Notes: a model not told the origin generated them from the letters alone. Shown: positions 8,469 to 16,621, numbered from the stretch's first letter. The stretch: 64,000 nt of DNA from Bacillota bacterium (GCA_023454175.1 JAEXRW010000025.1:186001-250000), one strand, 5' to 3'. Numbers and translations are program-made.

Positions 8469-9191
8469 ATGCTGAAAATATTCTGGGCAAAGCTATGCCA
8501 TCTCGTCAAAAGGCTGATCATTTTCCTGGATAAGCCGTCCTTCAGGTTTTACTACATCGGGGGCAGCGAAACGCTGCCCCCGCCGCTGAACCCTACGGAG
8601 GAAAGCGAGCTGATCATGCGGCTGGCCGCAGGAGACAAGTCTGCCAAGGGCACCCTGATCGAACGCAACCTGAGGCTGGTAGTCTATATCGCACGCAAGT
8701 TTGAAAACACCGGCTTCGGGGTGGAAGACCTCGTGTCCATCGGCACTATCGGCCTGATCAAAGCGGTGAATACGTTTGATGCGGACAAAAAAATAAAGCT
8801 AGCCACCTATGCTTCGAGATGCATCGAAAACGAGATATTGATGTACCTGCGCAGGAACTGCAAACTGCGCTTCGAGGTATCCTTTGACGAACCGCTGAAC
8901 ATCGACTGGGATGGAAACGAACTGCTGCTCTCGGACATACTGGGAACGGAAAACGATACGGTCTACAGGCAGATCGAAGACGAGGCGGACAAGGAACTGC
9001 TGAGCAGCGCACTGAAAAGGCTGAATACGCGGGAAAAAAAGATCATGGAACTGCGCTTCGGATTGAACAACGGCGTGGAAAAGACCCAGAAACAGGTAGC
9101 AGATATGCTGGGGATCTCCCAATCATACATTTCGCGGCTGGAAAAAAGGATCATCAAACGGCTGCAAAAGGACATCGCAAAAAGCATCTGA
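8469..9191 (+). CDS. sigE: RNA polymerase sporulation sigma factor SigE (pro-form)
   Basis: SigE is the early mother-cell sigma factor, made as an inactive precursor. The 240-residue protein has a hydrophobic and basic pro-region (about residues 1-27), region 2 with NLRLVVYIARKFENTG and GTIGLIKAVNTFD, and region 4 with LNTREKKIMELRFGLNN and the helix-turn-helix TQKQVADMLGISQSYISRLE. GAGGAGG at 8454-8460 sits 8 bp before the ATG. It lies directly behind spoIIGA, which encodes its processing protease, and 88 bp before sigG. Confidence 0.97.
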   Translation: MLKIFWAKLCHLVKRLIIFLDKPSFRFYYIGGSETLPPPLNPTEESELIMRLAAGDKSAKGTLIERNLRLVVYIARKFENTGFGVEDLVSIGTIGLIKAVNTFDADKKIKLATYASRCIENEILMYLRRNCKLRFEVSFDEPLNIDWDGNELLLSDILGTENDTVYRQIEDEADKELLSSALKRLNTREKKIMELRFGLNNGVEKTQKQVADMLGISQSYISRLEKRIIKRLQKDIAKSI

Positions 9192-9215
9192 ACGATCGGC
9201 CGCGCGCTATTACGG

Positions 9216-9246
9216 GGTATAAAACGGGCAGCCGAAGGCAAAGATA
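9216..9246 (+). promoter_or_regulatory. Candidate sigma-F/sigma-G promoter of sigG
   Basis: GGTATA (9216-9221) is followed after exactly 15 bp by GGCAAAGATA (9237-9246). This fits the forespore consensus GYATA-N15-GGNNANANTR with one mismatch. It lies 34 bp before the sigG start. In B. subtilis sigG is first transcribed by sigma-F and then by itself, so location and sequence agree. Confidence 0.55.
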
Positions 9247-9279
9247 GAATCAAATTCTTTTTCTTTGCTGGAGGGTGCG

Positions 9280-10053
9280 ATGTATCCAAACAAAGTGGAA
9301 ATATGCGGGGTTGACACTTCCGAGCTGCCAATACTGTCCAATGACTGCATGGAAAAACTGCTTCAAAAGATACGCGCCGGCGATAAAGCCGCAAGAGAAG
9401 AATTCATCCGGGGAAACCTCCGACTGGTCCTGAGCGTTATTCAACGGTTCAACAACCGGGGCGAATATGTGGACGACCTTTTCCAGGTGGGGTGCATCGG
9501 GCTCATCAAAGCCATCGACAATTTTGACTGCAGCCTGAACGTCAAATTCTCCACCTATGCCGTGCCCATGATCATCGGGGAGATCCGCCGATATCTCCGG
9601 GACAACAACTCCATCCGGGTATCCAGGTCGCTGCGCGACACCGCCTACAAAGCCCTGCAGACACGCAACCAGCTGTCCAACGAGAAAGGCGTCGAGCCAA
9701 CCATCGGGGACATAGCCAAGATCCTTGAGATGCCTACAGAAGAGGTCGTATTCGCTCTTGACGCCATCCAGGAACCTATATCCCTGTTCGAACCGATCTA
9801 CCATGACAGCGGAGACGCCATCTATGTGATGGATCAGCTCAGCGATGATAAATCCGGCGATGAGAAATGGTTGGAGGATCTGTCGCTGCAGGAGGCCATG
9901 AACAGGCTTGGCGAACGGGAAAAAAGGATCCTTGCCCTGAGATTTTTTGACGGTAAGACCCAAATGGAAGTGGCGGACGAAATTGGCATTTCCCAGGCGC
10001 AGGTGTCAAGGCTGGAAAAGACCGCTTTGAGACATCTCAAAAAGCATATCTAA
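9280..10053 (+). CDS. sigG: RNA polymerase sporulation sigma factor SigG
   Basis: SigG directs late forespore transcription. The protein begins MYPNKVEICGVDTSELPILSN, matching the diagnostic SigG N-terminus, so ATG 9280 is chosen over the upstream in-frame TTG at 9265; GGAGGG at 9270-9275 supports this. It has region 2 (NLRLVLSVIQRFNNRGEYVDDLFQVGCIGL), region 3, and region 4 ending in TQMEVADEIGISQAQVSRLEK. It is 257 residues long, as expected, and has no pro-sequence. It lies downstream of sigE with its own promoter and a terminator behind it. Confidence 0.96.
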   Translation: MYPNKVEICGVDTSELPILSNDCMEKLLQKIRAGDKAAREEFIRGNLRLVLSVIQRFNNRGEYVDDLFQVGCIGLIKAIDNFDCSLNVKFSTYAVPMIIGEIRRYLRDNNSIRVSRSLRDTAYKALQTRNQLSNEKGVEPTIGDIAKILEMPTEEVVFALDAIQEPISLFEPIYHDSGDAIYVMDQLSDDKSGDEKWLEDLSLQEAMNRLGEREKRILALRFFDGKTQMEVADEIGISQAQVSRLEKTALRHLKKHI

Positions 10054-10073
10054 AAGCGAACAAACAATTCAAG

Positions 10074-10109
10074 ATGCCGCATATGCTCACGTGCAGATGC
10101 GGTATTTTT
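10074..10109 (+). terminator. Rho-independent terminator after sigG
   Basis: ATGCCGCAT (10074-10082) pairs with ATGCGGTAT (10097-10105), with one G-U pair and a 14-base loop, followed by TTTTA. It separates sigG from ylmC. Confidence 0.7.
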
Positions 10110-10184
10110 ATATGCCGAAAGGCGGCAATGAAGGGAAGCCTCGGGAATATATATTGAATATCCGGTTTTAAAGAGGGGCTCGAT

Positions 10185-10439
10185 ATGAAATTCTCCGAAT
10201 TGCGCCAGAAGGAAGTCATCAATATCTGCGACGGGAAAAGGCTGGGGCTGATCTGTGACTTTGATATGAATCCCTGCGACGGCTGCATCTGCGCGATCAT
10301 GGTGCCGGGGGTGGTACGGTTCTTTTCCTTTTTCCGGGGGGACCGGTGCTATATCATCCCCTGGTGCGACATCAAAAAGATCGGGGAAGACGTCATCCTG
10401 GTGGATATCGACATCGCTAGGTACGACTTCGGCAGATGA
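10185..10439 (+). CDS. ylmC: YlmC/YmxH family PRC-barrel sporulation protein
   Basis: This 84-residue protein matches the YlmC/YmxH family: a single small PRC-barrel domain starting MKFSELRQKEVINICDGKRLG and ending VLVDIDIARYDFG. These proteins occur in spore formers and lie next to sigG in Bacillus. Their biochemical role is not established. GAGGGG upstream of ATG 10185 serves as the ribosome binding site. Three cysteines (CDGCIC region and one near the C-terminal part) are visible, with no obvious metal motif. Position after sigG and before nrdR and pgeF resembles the Bacillus ylm region. Confidence 0.8.
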   Translation: MKFSELRQKEVINICDGKRLGLICDFDMNPCDGCICAIMVPGVVRFFSFFRGDRCYIIPWCDIKKIGEDVILVDIDIARYDFGR

Positions 10440-10462
10440 ATCTATCAAAGCTACGCTGTCTT

Positions 10463-10471
10463 TGGTATAAT
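10463..10471 (+). promoter_or_regulatory. Extended -10 promoter for nrdR
   Basis: TGGTATAAT (10463-10471) is an extended -10 element. The position 17 bp upstream (TATCAA) is a poor -35, as is common for extended -10 promoters. The nrdR start lies 32 bp downstream, behind the binding site AAAGGAG. Confidence 0.5.
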
Positions 10472-10502
10472 GGAAAAAACAAATGCATAAAGGAGCCAAT
10501 CC

Positions 10503-10958
10503 ATGAAGTGCATGTATTGTGGCGAGCAGGAAAGCAAAGTGGTGGATTCCAGGCCGACCGACGAAGGCACGGTGATACGGCGGAGAAGGGAATGCACCAA
10601 ATGCGGAAGACGCTTCACCACATATGAAAAAATCGAAAACGTCCCTGTGCTGGTCATCAAAAAAGACGGGCGGCGGGAGCCGCTGGATACCGAAAAGATC
10701 AAAAACGGGGTCCTGAAGGCCTGCGAGAAGCGCGCGGTCACCATGAAAGAGATCGAGAACCTCGTGGATGATGTGGAAAAACAGATCTACAACTCCCTGG
10801 TGCAGGAGATCACCAGCCACGAGATCGGGGAAATGGTGATGAGCAGGCTGAAGAACCTGGATGAAGCGGCCTATGTCCGCTTTGCCTCCGTCTACAGGCA
10901 ATTCAAGGACATCAATACGTTCATGGCGGAGCTGGATAAGCTATTGAAGGAAAAATAA
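10503..10958 (+). CDS. nrdR: Transcriptional repressor NrdR
   Basis: NrdR is a zinc-ribbon/ATP-cone repressor of ribonucleotide reductase genes. It senses ATP/dATP through the cone and binds NrdR boxes. The 151-residue protein is full length. The N-terminal zinc ribbon has MKCMYCG and the second pair CTKCGRRFTTYE, and the ATP-cone follows from about residue 49 (VLVIKKDGRREPLDTEKIKNGVLKACEKR). No reductase genes are in the window. It is 19 bp before pgeF. Confidence 0.96.
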   Translation: MKCMYCGEQESKVVDSRPTDEGTVIRRRRECTKCGRRFTTYEKIENVPVLVIKKDGRREPLDTEKIKNGVLKACEKRAVTMKEIENLVDDVEKQIYNSLVQEITSHEIGEMVMSRLKNLDEAAYVRFASVYRQFKDINTFMAELDKLLKEK

Positions 10959-10977
10959 ACGGATTGGATATTTCGTA

Positions 10978-11820
10978 ATGAACATAAAAAACGCATTGAA
11001 AAACATCAATACCGGTTTTACCTACAGAGAAAAAAGCGGCGTGGGATATTACACGATCCCTTCATTTGACGCGACCGGCATCGTACGGCACGGCTTCACC
11101 ACCAGGCTGGGAGGGATCAGCAAAGGCCCTTTTGCAGCTCTCAATCTCAGCTGGAAGCGGAATGACGGCAGCGTAGAAACGGTGGAAAATTACAGACTGG
11201 CATGCGCCGCACTGGGAATGGATATCGGGAACATCGTTTTTTCCAATGATGAGCACGGCAGGAACATCCTCCGTGCAGACGCTTCCTTCAAAGGCAGGGG
11301 AATGGGCGGTGAGAACCCATGCCCCAAAGCGGACGGCCTGACCACGAACGAAAAAAACGTGGTCCTTTCCACCATGCATGCAGACTGCCTGGCCATTTTC
11401 ATCCTGGATATAAAAAACCGGGCGGCAGCCCTCTGCCACTCGGGATGGAGGGGGACGGCGCTGAAAGTCGGTGCCGCCGCGCTGGAGAAGATGGGGCTGG
11501 AATACGGAACGAAGCCTTCGGATTGTATCGCTGCCGTAGGCCCCGGTATCGCATCCTGCTGTTTTGAAGTGGATGCCCCTGTCGCCGAAAAGTTTACGGA
11601 AGCCTATCCGGGCCTGGACTGCATCAAACAGATTTCCGCAGATAAATATACCGTAGATCTGTTTCAATGTTCTGCGGCGCAGCTCATCGAAGCGGGCGTT
11701 CCCCCCGAAAACATCACGATCTCAAACCTGTGCACGAGCTGCGGCAAAGATCTCTTTTATTCCTATCGCAGAGAAAAAGGAAAAACAGGGGCCATGGCTT
11801 CATTTCTGGAAATCATTTAG
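10978..11820 (+). CDS. pgeF: Multicopper-laccase-fold purine nucleoside phosphorylase / peptidoglycan editing factor (YlmD/YfiH)
   Basis: Proteins of the YfiH/LACC1 family cleave purine nucleosides and, in Escherichia coli, edit wrong UDP-MurNAc substrates. The 280-residue protein has the family motifs RHGFTTRLGGIS near residue 40, HADCLAIFI near 138, CHSGWRGTALKV near 155 and GPGIASCCFEV near 190. These carry the Cys/His metal ligands. In Bacillus the orthologue ylmD lies just after ylmC, as here. The exact substrate cannot be read from sequence. The start ATG follows a weak binding site. Confidence 0.9.
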   Translation: MNIKNALKNINTGFTYREKSGVGYYTIPSFDATGIVRHGFTTRLGGISKGPFAALNLSWKRNDGSVETVENYRLACAALGMDIGNIVFSNDEHGRNILRADASFKGRGMGGENPCPKADGLTTNEKNVVLSTMHADCLAIFILDIKNRAAALCHSGWRGTALKVGAAALEKMGLEYGTKPSDCIAAVGPGIASCCFEVDAPVAEKFTEAYPGLDCIKQISADKYTVDLFQCSAAQLIEAGVPPENITISNLCTSCGKDLFYSYRREKGKTGAMASFLEII

Positions 11821-11904
11821 CCAAGGGTTACTATATACGTCCGGATTATATTCACATGAAGCGGAAAAACTATGTGCATATTGTTTTGAGGCGGGATGTT
11901 GCGT

Positions 11905-12588
11905 ATGCCTTTGGGCTTGAACCTTCTTTTGGCCGTTGCCGTGCTGGTCGCATCGGGTGCATCGGCAAAAATGCTCGAACGGATGCAGATCAAGCGGTAT
12001 GTCATCCTTCTATTTATATTTGCAGCCTTCATCGGATCCCTTTTGCCAAGCATACAGGTATCAGACAACCTTCTGCTGAATTTCGGCGGCTCGCTCCTGC
12101 CGTTTGCGTTTTTCATCTTTTTGATCATACGGATCAAAGGCGCCAAAGACAAAATATGGACGCTGGCGGCTGCGTTCATCACCGCGACGGCGCTGTTTGT
12201 CTTTGACAAGCTCGTCCTGCAGGACATGGATACGGAAGAGGTCATCGAGCCCATGTATATTTCCGCGTTTGCCGGGAGCGTACTGGCCAACCTTTTATGC
12301 CGGAATTACAAGAGCATCCTTGCAAACGCCATCTTCGGGATCATCGGCTCGGGAACCATCACATTCATCGAGGAAAACGCGGTCAGCGGATTTGCGTACA
12401 TGAACTTCGGTTCTTCCGCACAGTTCGACTGCCTGGTCCTGTCGGTATTCTCATCCATGCTGCTGGCCAGGGCAGTACTGCTGGCCCGGCAGCTTTGGTT
12501 CAGGCGGGCCGCAAAGGCATTTCAAAAAGAGTATTCGATCATGCAGGAGGAGGCTCCCGCCAAGCAGGAACACACGGACGCAAAATAA
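11905..12588 (+). CDS. Unknown membrane protein, DUF1614-like
   Basis: This protein of about 227 residues has six or seven hydrophobic segments and a charged, probably cytoplasmic, C-terminal tail (RRAAKAFQKEYSIMQEEAPAKQEHTDAK). Its general pattern, with a short N-terminal helix, MLERMQIKRY, a glycine-rich LNFGGSLLPFAFF segment and IFGIIGSGTITFIEE, recalls DUF1614 proteins of Bacillota and archaea. I cannot confirm this without a profile search, and the function is unknown. ATG 11905 is chosen over ATG 11896 because GAGGCGGG (11888-11895) would be too close to the latter. It stands between pgeF and glyA, each with its own spacing. Confidence 0.7.
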   Translation: MPLGLNLLLAVAVLVASGASAKMLERMQIKRYVILLFIFAAFIGSLLPSIQVSDNLLLNFGGSLLPFAFFIFLIIRIKGAKDKIWTLAAAFITATALFVFDKLVLQDMDTEEVIEPMYISAFAGSVLANLLCRNYKSILANAIFGIIGSGTITFIEENAVSGFAYMNFGSSAQFDCLVLSVFSSMLLARAVLLARQLWFRRAAKAFQKEYSIMQEEAPAKQEHTDAK

Positions 12589-12607
12589 AAGCTTTCGTGG
12601 ATTAAAC

Positions 12608-12636
12608 TTGTATTTATGCAGGATATCTTTTATACT
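12608..12636 (+). promoter_or_regulatory. Housekeeping promoter of glyA
   Basis: TTGTAT (12608-12613) and TATACT (12631-12636) are separated by 17 bp. The expected start leaves a leader of only about 30 bases, which excludes a riboswitch before glyA. Confidence 0.6.
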
Positions 12637-12670
12637 TATGCAGTAAATTGACTTGAAGGGGTGCTGGCGG

Positions 12671-13906
12671 ATGCCTGAATATGTGAATGTAAAAAAGTAT
12701 GATCCCGAGGTCGCACAGGCGCTGGATCTGGAACTGAAACGGCAAAGAGAGCATATCGAACTCATCGCATCGGAAAATTTCGTGAGCGAAGCCGTGCTGG
12801 AAGCGGCAGGAAGCCACCTGACCAACAAATATGCGGAAGGCTATCCCGGAAAAAGATACTATGGCGGCTGTGAATATGTCGATATCGTGGAGAATATCGC
12901 TAGGGACAGGGCCAAACAGATATTTGGCGCAGAACATGCCAATGTCCAGCCGCATTCGGGTTCGCAGGCCAATGCCGCAGTATATTTCGCCATGCTTAAA
13001 CCGGGGGATACGATCCTGGGGATGAACCTGGCCCACGGCGGCCACCTGACGCACGGAAGCCCGGTGAATTTTTCCGGCATCACATACAATATCGTGCCCT
13101 ATGGCGTAAGCCAGGATACCGAAACGATCGATTATGCCGAACTGGCACGCATTGCAGGGGAATGCAGGCCGAAACTGATCCTTGCCGGATTCAGCGCCTA
13201 CTCGCGGAACCTCGACTTCAAAAAATTCCGCGAGATTGCAGACGGCGTGGGCGCATACCTAATGATGGATATGGCGCATGTGGCCGGGCTGGTTGCGGCG
13301 GGGTATTCGCCCAACCCGGTGCCCTACTGTGATTTCGTCACGACGACCACGCACAAGACGCTGCGGGGGCCGAGGGGCGGCCTGATCCTGTGCAAGGAGC
13401 AGTATGCCAAGCAGATCGACAAAGCCATTTTCCCGGGCACGCAGGGCGGCCCGCTGATGCATATCATCGCCGCAAAAGCCGTCTGCTTCAAGGAAGCGCT
13501 GGAACCGCAATTCAAAGCCTACCAAAAGCAGATCGTGGATAACGCGCAGGCCCTGGCCGGCGCATTGAATGAAAAAGGGGTCCGCATCGTATCGGGCGGG
13601 ACGGACAACCACCTCATGCTGCTGGACCTCCGCCCCAACGGGCAGACAGGCAAGGACGTGGAGGCGCTGCTAGGCAGGGCCAATATAACCGTCAACAAAA
13701 ACGCCATTCCGTTCGATCCGGAAAAGCCAATGGTAACGAGCGGGATACGCATCGGCACACCGGCCGTCACGACGCGCGGGATGAAGGAACCCGAGATGAA
13801 AACCATCGCCGGATTCCTGCATAAGCTCATCACGGAAAAAGATGAAGCGGCCGGATCCGTCAAAAAGGCTGTTTTGGAATTGTGCAGCCGTTTCCCCCTT
13901 TATTAA
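12671..13906 (+). CDS. glyA: Serine hydroxymethyltransferase
   Basis: GlyA interconverts serine and glycine and charges tetrahydrofolate with a one-carbon unit; it is PLP-dependent and cytoplasmic. The 411-residue protein has IELIASENFVSEAV near the N-terminus, TNKYAEGYPGKRYYGGCEYVD, and the PLP lysine in TTTTHKTLRGPRGGLI at about residue 229. ATG 12671 is chosen over the upstream TTG at 12653, because GAAGGGGTG lies about 9 bp before it and MPEYVNVKKYD is a normal family start. It is monocistronic, with its own promoter and terminator. Confidence 0.97.
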   Translation: MPEYVNVKKYDPEVAQALDLELKRQREHIELIASENFVSEAVLEAAGSHLTNKYAEGYPGKRYYGGCEYVDIVENIARDRAKQIFGAEHANVQPHSGSQANAAVYFAMLKPGDTILGMNLAHGGHLTHGSPVNFSGITYNIVPYGVSQDTETIDYAELARIAGECRPKLILAGFSAYSRNLDFKKFREIADGVGAYLMMDMAHVAGLVAAGYSPNPVPYCDFVTTTTHKTLRGPRGGLILCKEQYAKQIDKAIFPGTQGGPLMHIIAAKAVCFKEALEPQFKAYQKQIVDNAQALAGALNEKGVRIVSGGTDNHLMLLDLRPNGQTGKDVEALLGRANITVNKNAIPFDPEKPMVTSGIRIGTPAVTTRGMKEPEMKTIAGFLHKLITEKDEAAGSVKKAVLELCSRFPLY

Positions 13907-13925
13907 AACCGTCTGTACCATCCGC

Positions 13926-13958
13926 AATGCACTGCCTGATACCGGCAGTGCATTTTTT
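13926..13958 (+). terminator. Rho-independent terminator after glyA
   Basis: A perfect 11-bp stem, AATGCACTGCC (13926-13936) with GGCAGTGCATT (13944-13954), and loop TGATACC are followed by a run of six Ts from 13953. Confidence 0.92.
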
Positions 13959-13982
13959 GTTGTTTCAAAGCAAAGATTAATG

Positions 13983-14009
13983 TTGACAAAATAAGTAGGG
14001 TATGATAAT
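13983..14009 (+). promoter_or_regulatory. Promoter and possible autoregulatory operator of the Rrf2-iscS-iscU operon
   Basis: TTGACA (13983-13988) and GATAAT (14004-14009) are 15 bp apart, shorter than optimal. The spacer AAATAAGTAGGGTAT is the usual location and general type of Rrf2-family operators. Autoregulation is inferred from family behaviour, not shown here. Confidence 0.45.
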
Positions 14010-14035
14010 TTTCAGTCGGAAGCAAGGTGAGGCAA

Positions 14036-14482
14036 ATGAAATTATCGGCAAAAAGCAGGTACGGACTGCGGGCCATGTTTGAACTGGCGGGGAATTTCGG
14101 CAAGGGGCCCATATCCCTGAAGACGATAGCGGCCCGGCAGCAGGTATCCGAACAGTTCCTGGACCAGCTTTTCCTGCGGTTCCGCAAGGCAGGCATCGCT
14201 AAAAGCATCCGGGGAGCGCAAGGCGGATACGAGTTAGCGCGCGAACCCGCTGCAATAACAGTGGGGGATATCCTCCGCGCGGTGGACGGGCCCATGGCGC
14301 TGGTGGCCTGCCTGGATGAAAGCGGCGGGGGCGAATGCGGGAAGCAGGGCGCATGCATCACGCGCATCATCTGGCAAAAAGTCCAGGAAAGCATTTCGGG
14401 CGCGCTTGATTCCATGACCCTGCAGGGGATGCTGGATGAATACGCAAAAATGGGCGAGGCCAATATCATATGCAGCCAATGA
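14036..14482 (+). CDS. iscR: Rrf2 family iron-sulfur regulator (IscR-like)
   Basis: This is an Rrf2-family winged-helix regulator that probably senses iron-sulfur cluster status and controls the adjacent isc genes. The 148-residue protein starts MKLSAKSRYGLRAMFELA, typical of the family, so ATG 14036 is preferred to GTG 14027. The helix-turn-helix covers about residues 26-50. Three cysteines at 92, 101 and 107 form a C-X8-C-X5-C pattern resembling the [2Fe-2S] ligands of IscR. A cysteine-metabolism role like that of CymR is the alternative, but CymR usually lacks this cysteine set. iscS begins 14 bp after its stop. Confidence 0.85.
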   Translation: MKLSAKSRYGLRAMFELAGNFGKGPISLKTIAARQQVSEQFLDQLFLRFRKAGIAKSIRGAQGGYELAREPAAITVGDILRAVDGPMALVACLDESGGGECGKQGACITRIIWQKVQESISGALDSMTLQGMLDEYAKMGEANIICSQ

Positions 14483-14496
14483 AAGAAGGGACCTTT

Positions 14497-15687
14497 GTGG
14501 AGAAAAGAAGAATATACATGGACCACGCAGCCACCACATATGTGAAGGCCGAAGTGCTGGAGGAGATGCTCCCGTATTTCACCCGGGTATACGGGAATGC
14601 TTCGAGCCTGCATCAATACGGCAGGGAAGCGCGCGCCGCGATAGACCGCGCCAGGAAACGGGTGGCGGACGCCCTGCACGCAAAAGAGGATGAGATTATT
14701 TTTACCTCGGGCGGTACGGAGGCGGACAACCTGGCGATAAAAGGCGTGGCCCTGGCCAATGCAGGCAAGGGCAGGCACATCATCACCAGCGCCATCGAGC
14801 ATGACGGCATCCTGCATACCTGCGAATACCTGGAGAAGCAGGGTTTTCAGGTCACATACCTGCCGGTTGACGGGTACGGGATGGTGGACCCTGACAGCGT
14901 ACGGAAGGCGATCCGAAACGATACCACGCTGATATCCATCATGAGCGCCAACAACGAGATCGGCACCATCCAGCCCATCGCGCAGATCGGCGCCATCGCG
15001 CGGGAAAACGGCGTCATTTTCCACACCGATGCTGTACAGGCTATCGGCTCGGTGGAGATGGACGTGACCAGGCTCAATGTGGATATGCTCTCGCTCTCGG
15101 CGCACAAATTTTACGGGCCCAAAGGCACAGGCGTGCTGTATGCCAAAAAAGGCGTGAAATTCACCCCGCAGATGCAGGGCGGAGGGCATGAGAAAAAGCG
15201 CAGGGCCGGTACGGAAAACGTGCCGGGCATCGCAGGCCTGGGGAAGGCCATCGAGATCGCGACCCAAAACGTCGCCGCGCACGCGGAGCACCTGCAGGCA
15301 TTGAGGGACAGATTGATCAAGGGCCTGTTTGACAATATACCGGATATCCGGCTGAACGGTCACCCGACGCAAAGGCTGCCGGGGAATGCGAACTTCAGCT
15401 TTGAATACGTCGAAGGAGAATCCCTGCTGCTGTCCCTGGACCTGGCCGGGATAGCAGCCTCCACAGGATCGGCCTGCTCCTCCGGCTCCTTTTCCCCGTC
15501 CCATGTCCTCAAGGCGATCGGCCTGCCCGATGAGATAGCCCAGGGCTCCGTCCGTTTCACCATGGGGGAGGACAATACCGAAGACGACGTGGACTACTGC
15601 ATCGAACACTTGATCAAAACAACAGGCAGGCTGCGGGAGATGTCTCCGCTTTTTGCCCAGAAGAAAGGAATGTTGAAGAATGTCTGA
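14497..15687 (+). CDS. iscS: Cysteine desulfurase IscS/NifS
   Basis: IscS takes sulfur from cysteine and delivers it as persulfide for iron-sulfur clusters and tRNA thiolation. The sequence has MDHAATTYV at the N-terminus, the PLP lysine in SAHKFYGPKGTGVLY (about residue 204) and the catalytic Cys in GSACSSGSFSPSH (about residue 327). I prefer GTG 14497 (MEKRRIYMDHAATTY), which follows AAGAAGGGA, to ATG 14470, which lies inside the regulator gene. The length is then 396 residues. Its end overlaps the iscU start by 8 bp. Confidence 0.94.
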   Translation: MEKRRIYMDHAATTYVKAEVLEEMLPYFTRVYGNASSLHQYGREARAAIDRARKRVADALHAKEDEIIFTSGGTEADNLAIKGVALANAGKGRHIITSAIEHDGILHTCEYLEKQGFQVTYLPVDGYGMVDPDSVRKAIRNDTTLISIMSANNEIGTIQPIAQIGAIARENGVIFHTDAVQAIGSVEMDVTRLNVDMLSLSAHKFYGPKGTGVLYAKKGVKFTPQMQGGGHEKKRRAGTENVPGIAGLGKAIEIATQNVAAHAEHLQALRDRLIKGLFDNIPDIRLNGHPTQRLPGNANFSFEYVEGESLLLSLDLAGIAASTGSACSSGSFSPSHVLKAIGLPDEIAQGSVRFTMGEDNTEDDVDYCIEHLIKTTGRLREMSPLFAQKKGMLKNV

Positions 15688-16063
15688 CAATATGTACAAT
15701 GAAAAGGTACTGGATCATTTCACGAACCCCCGGAATGTGGGTGAAATGGAAAACCCGGACGGCGAAGGACAAATGACCAGCAAAGTATGCGGGGACATGA
15801 TGCGGGTGCAGATCCGCGTGGAAAACAACGTGATCACCGATATCAAATTCAAAACGTTCGGCTGCGGAGCCGCAATAGCCTCCAGCAGCATCGCTACCGA
15901 GATGGTCAAAGGGAAAACGGTGGAAGAGGCGCTTCACCTGACAAACAAGGCTGTGATCGACGAACTGGGGGGTCTGCCCGCAGCGAAAATGCATTGTTCG
16001 CTCCTGGCGGAGCAGGCCATCAAGCTGGCCCTTGATGACTACATGAAAAAACAGGGGAAATAA
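15680..16063 (+). CDS. iscU: Iron-sulfur cluster scaffold IscU/NifU N-terminal type
   Basis: IscU assembles [2Fe-2S] clusters from sulfur supplied by IscS. The 127-residue protein has the three conserved scaffold cysteines at 37, 62 and 106 and the conserved aspartate 39 (VCGDMMR, FGCGAAIASSS, MHCSLLAEQA). It begins MSDNMYNEKVLDHFTNPRNVGEM. It overlaps iscS, so the two are probably translationally coupled. A terminator follows, so mnmA, often the next gene in clostridia, is not in this operon. Confidence 0.95.
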   Translation: MSDNMYNEKVLDHFTNPRNVGEMENPDGEGQMTSKVCGDMMRVQIRVENNVITDIKFKTFGCGAAIASSSIATEMVKGKTVEEALHLTNKAVIDELGGLPAAKMHCSLLAEQAIKLALDDYMKKQGK

Positions 16064-16073
16064 TTCTCAGGAA

Positions 16074-16111
16074 AAAGGCGGGCAAAACGGTGCCCGCCTT
16101 TAAATATTTTT
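16074..16111 (+). terminator. Rho-independent terminator after iscU
   Basis: AAAGGCGGGCA (16074-16084) pairs perfectly with TGCCCGCCTTT (16091-16101) around AAACGG. A-interrupted Ts follow. Confidence 0.85.
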
Positions 16112-16165
16112 GGAACGATTCTGGAATAATATTTTTCACAAAGACAACTGGAGAAGGGGGGCGCC

Positions 16166-16621
16166 TTGGAACTCAATGTAAAGACGATCATCGGGAAACC
16201 AGTGGTGATCCTCCCGGCATGCATCATAAAAGGATGGATCAAGACCGTATTCATCGATTTTCCGGGGAAGAAGGTCTGCGGTTACGAATGCATGGAAAGA
16301 AACCCTTTGATGATCGTGCGGAAAATAGCCGTATCCAGGGAAACCGCGGCAGGCGGACACTGTATCATGGTAAGCGGGCTGATGGACGACAAAAAGCTGA
16401 AAGCGGCGTGCAGGGAAAGATTTGTCCCCTTTGCAGTACGGGCTTCCAGGGACGGAGATGATCTCGGATTTGTAACGGATATCGTTTATGACGGCTTTAC
16501 AGGAGCGATTCATGCCCTGGAAATATCCCAGGGACTCACAGAGGATCTGAAAAACGGCCGAAGGCTTTTTAAGAGTTTTACAGTGGATATGATGGACAAA
16601 AACCGGGTCCTAATAAATTAA
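16166..16621 (+). CDS. PRC-barrel domain protein (YrrD-like)
   Basis: This 151-residue cytoplasmic protein appears to contain two PRC-barrel-like halves: MELNVKTIIGKPVVILPACIIKGWIKTVFID and VRASRDGDDLGFVTDIVYDGFTGAIHALEIS. It resembles B. subtilis YrrD, which also lies near an AI-2E family permease gene. The molecular role is unknown; PRC barrels often bind RNA or proteins. The start is TTG at 16166 behind GGAGAAGGGGGG, a strong binding site. It is followed after 15 bp by a small membrane protein gene. Confidence 0.72.
   Translation: MELNVKTIIGKPVVILPACIIKGWIKTVFIDFPGKKVCGYECMERNPLMIVRKIAVSRETAAGGHCIMVSGLMDDKKLKAACRERFVPFAVRASRDGDDLGFVTDIVYDGFTGAIHALEISQGLTEDLKNGRRLFKSFTVDMMDKNRVLIN

Noticed and set aside
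12589..12670. Glycine riboswitch or T-box before glyA
   Set aside because: The leader behind the predicted promoter is only about 30 bases and shows no conserved structure.
13903..15699. A 598-codon open frame on the minus strand
   Set aside because: It is the antisense shadow of the Rrf2 regulator and iscS, whose protein motifs are unambiguous; its translation shows no known domain.
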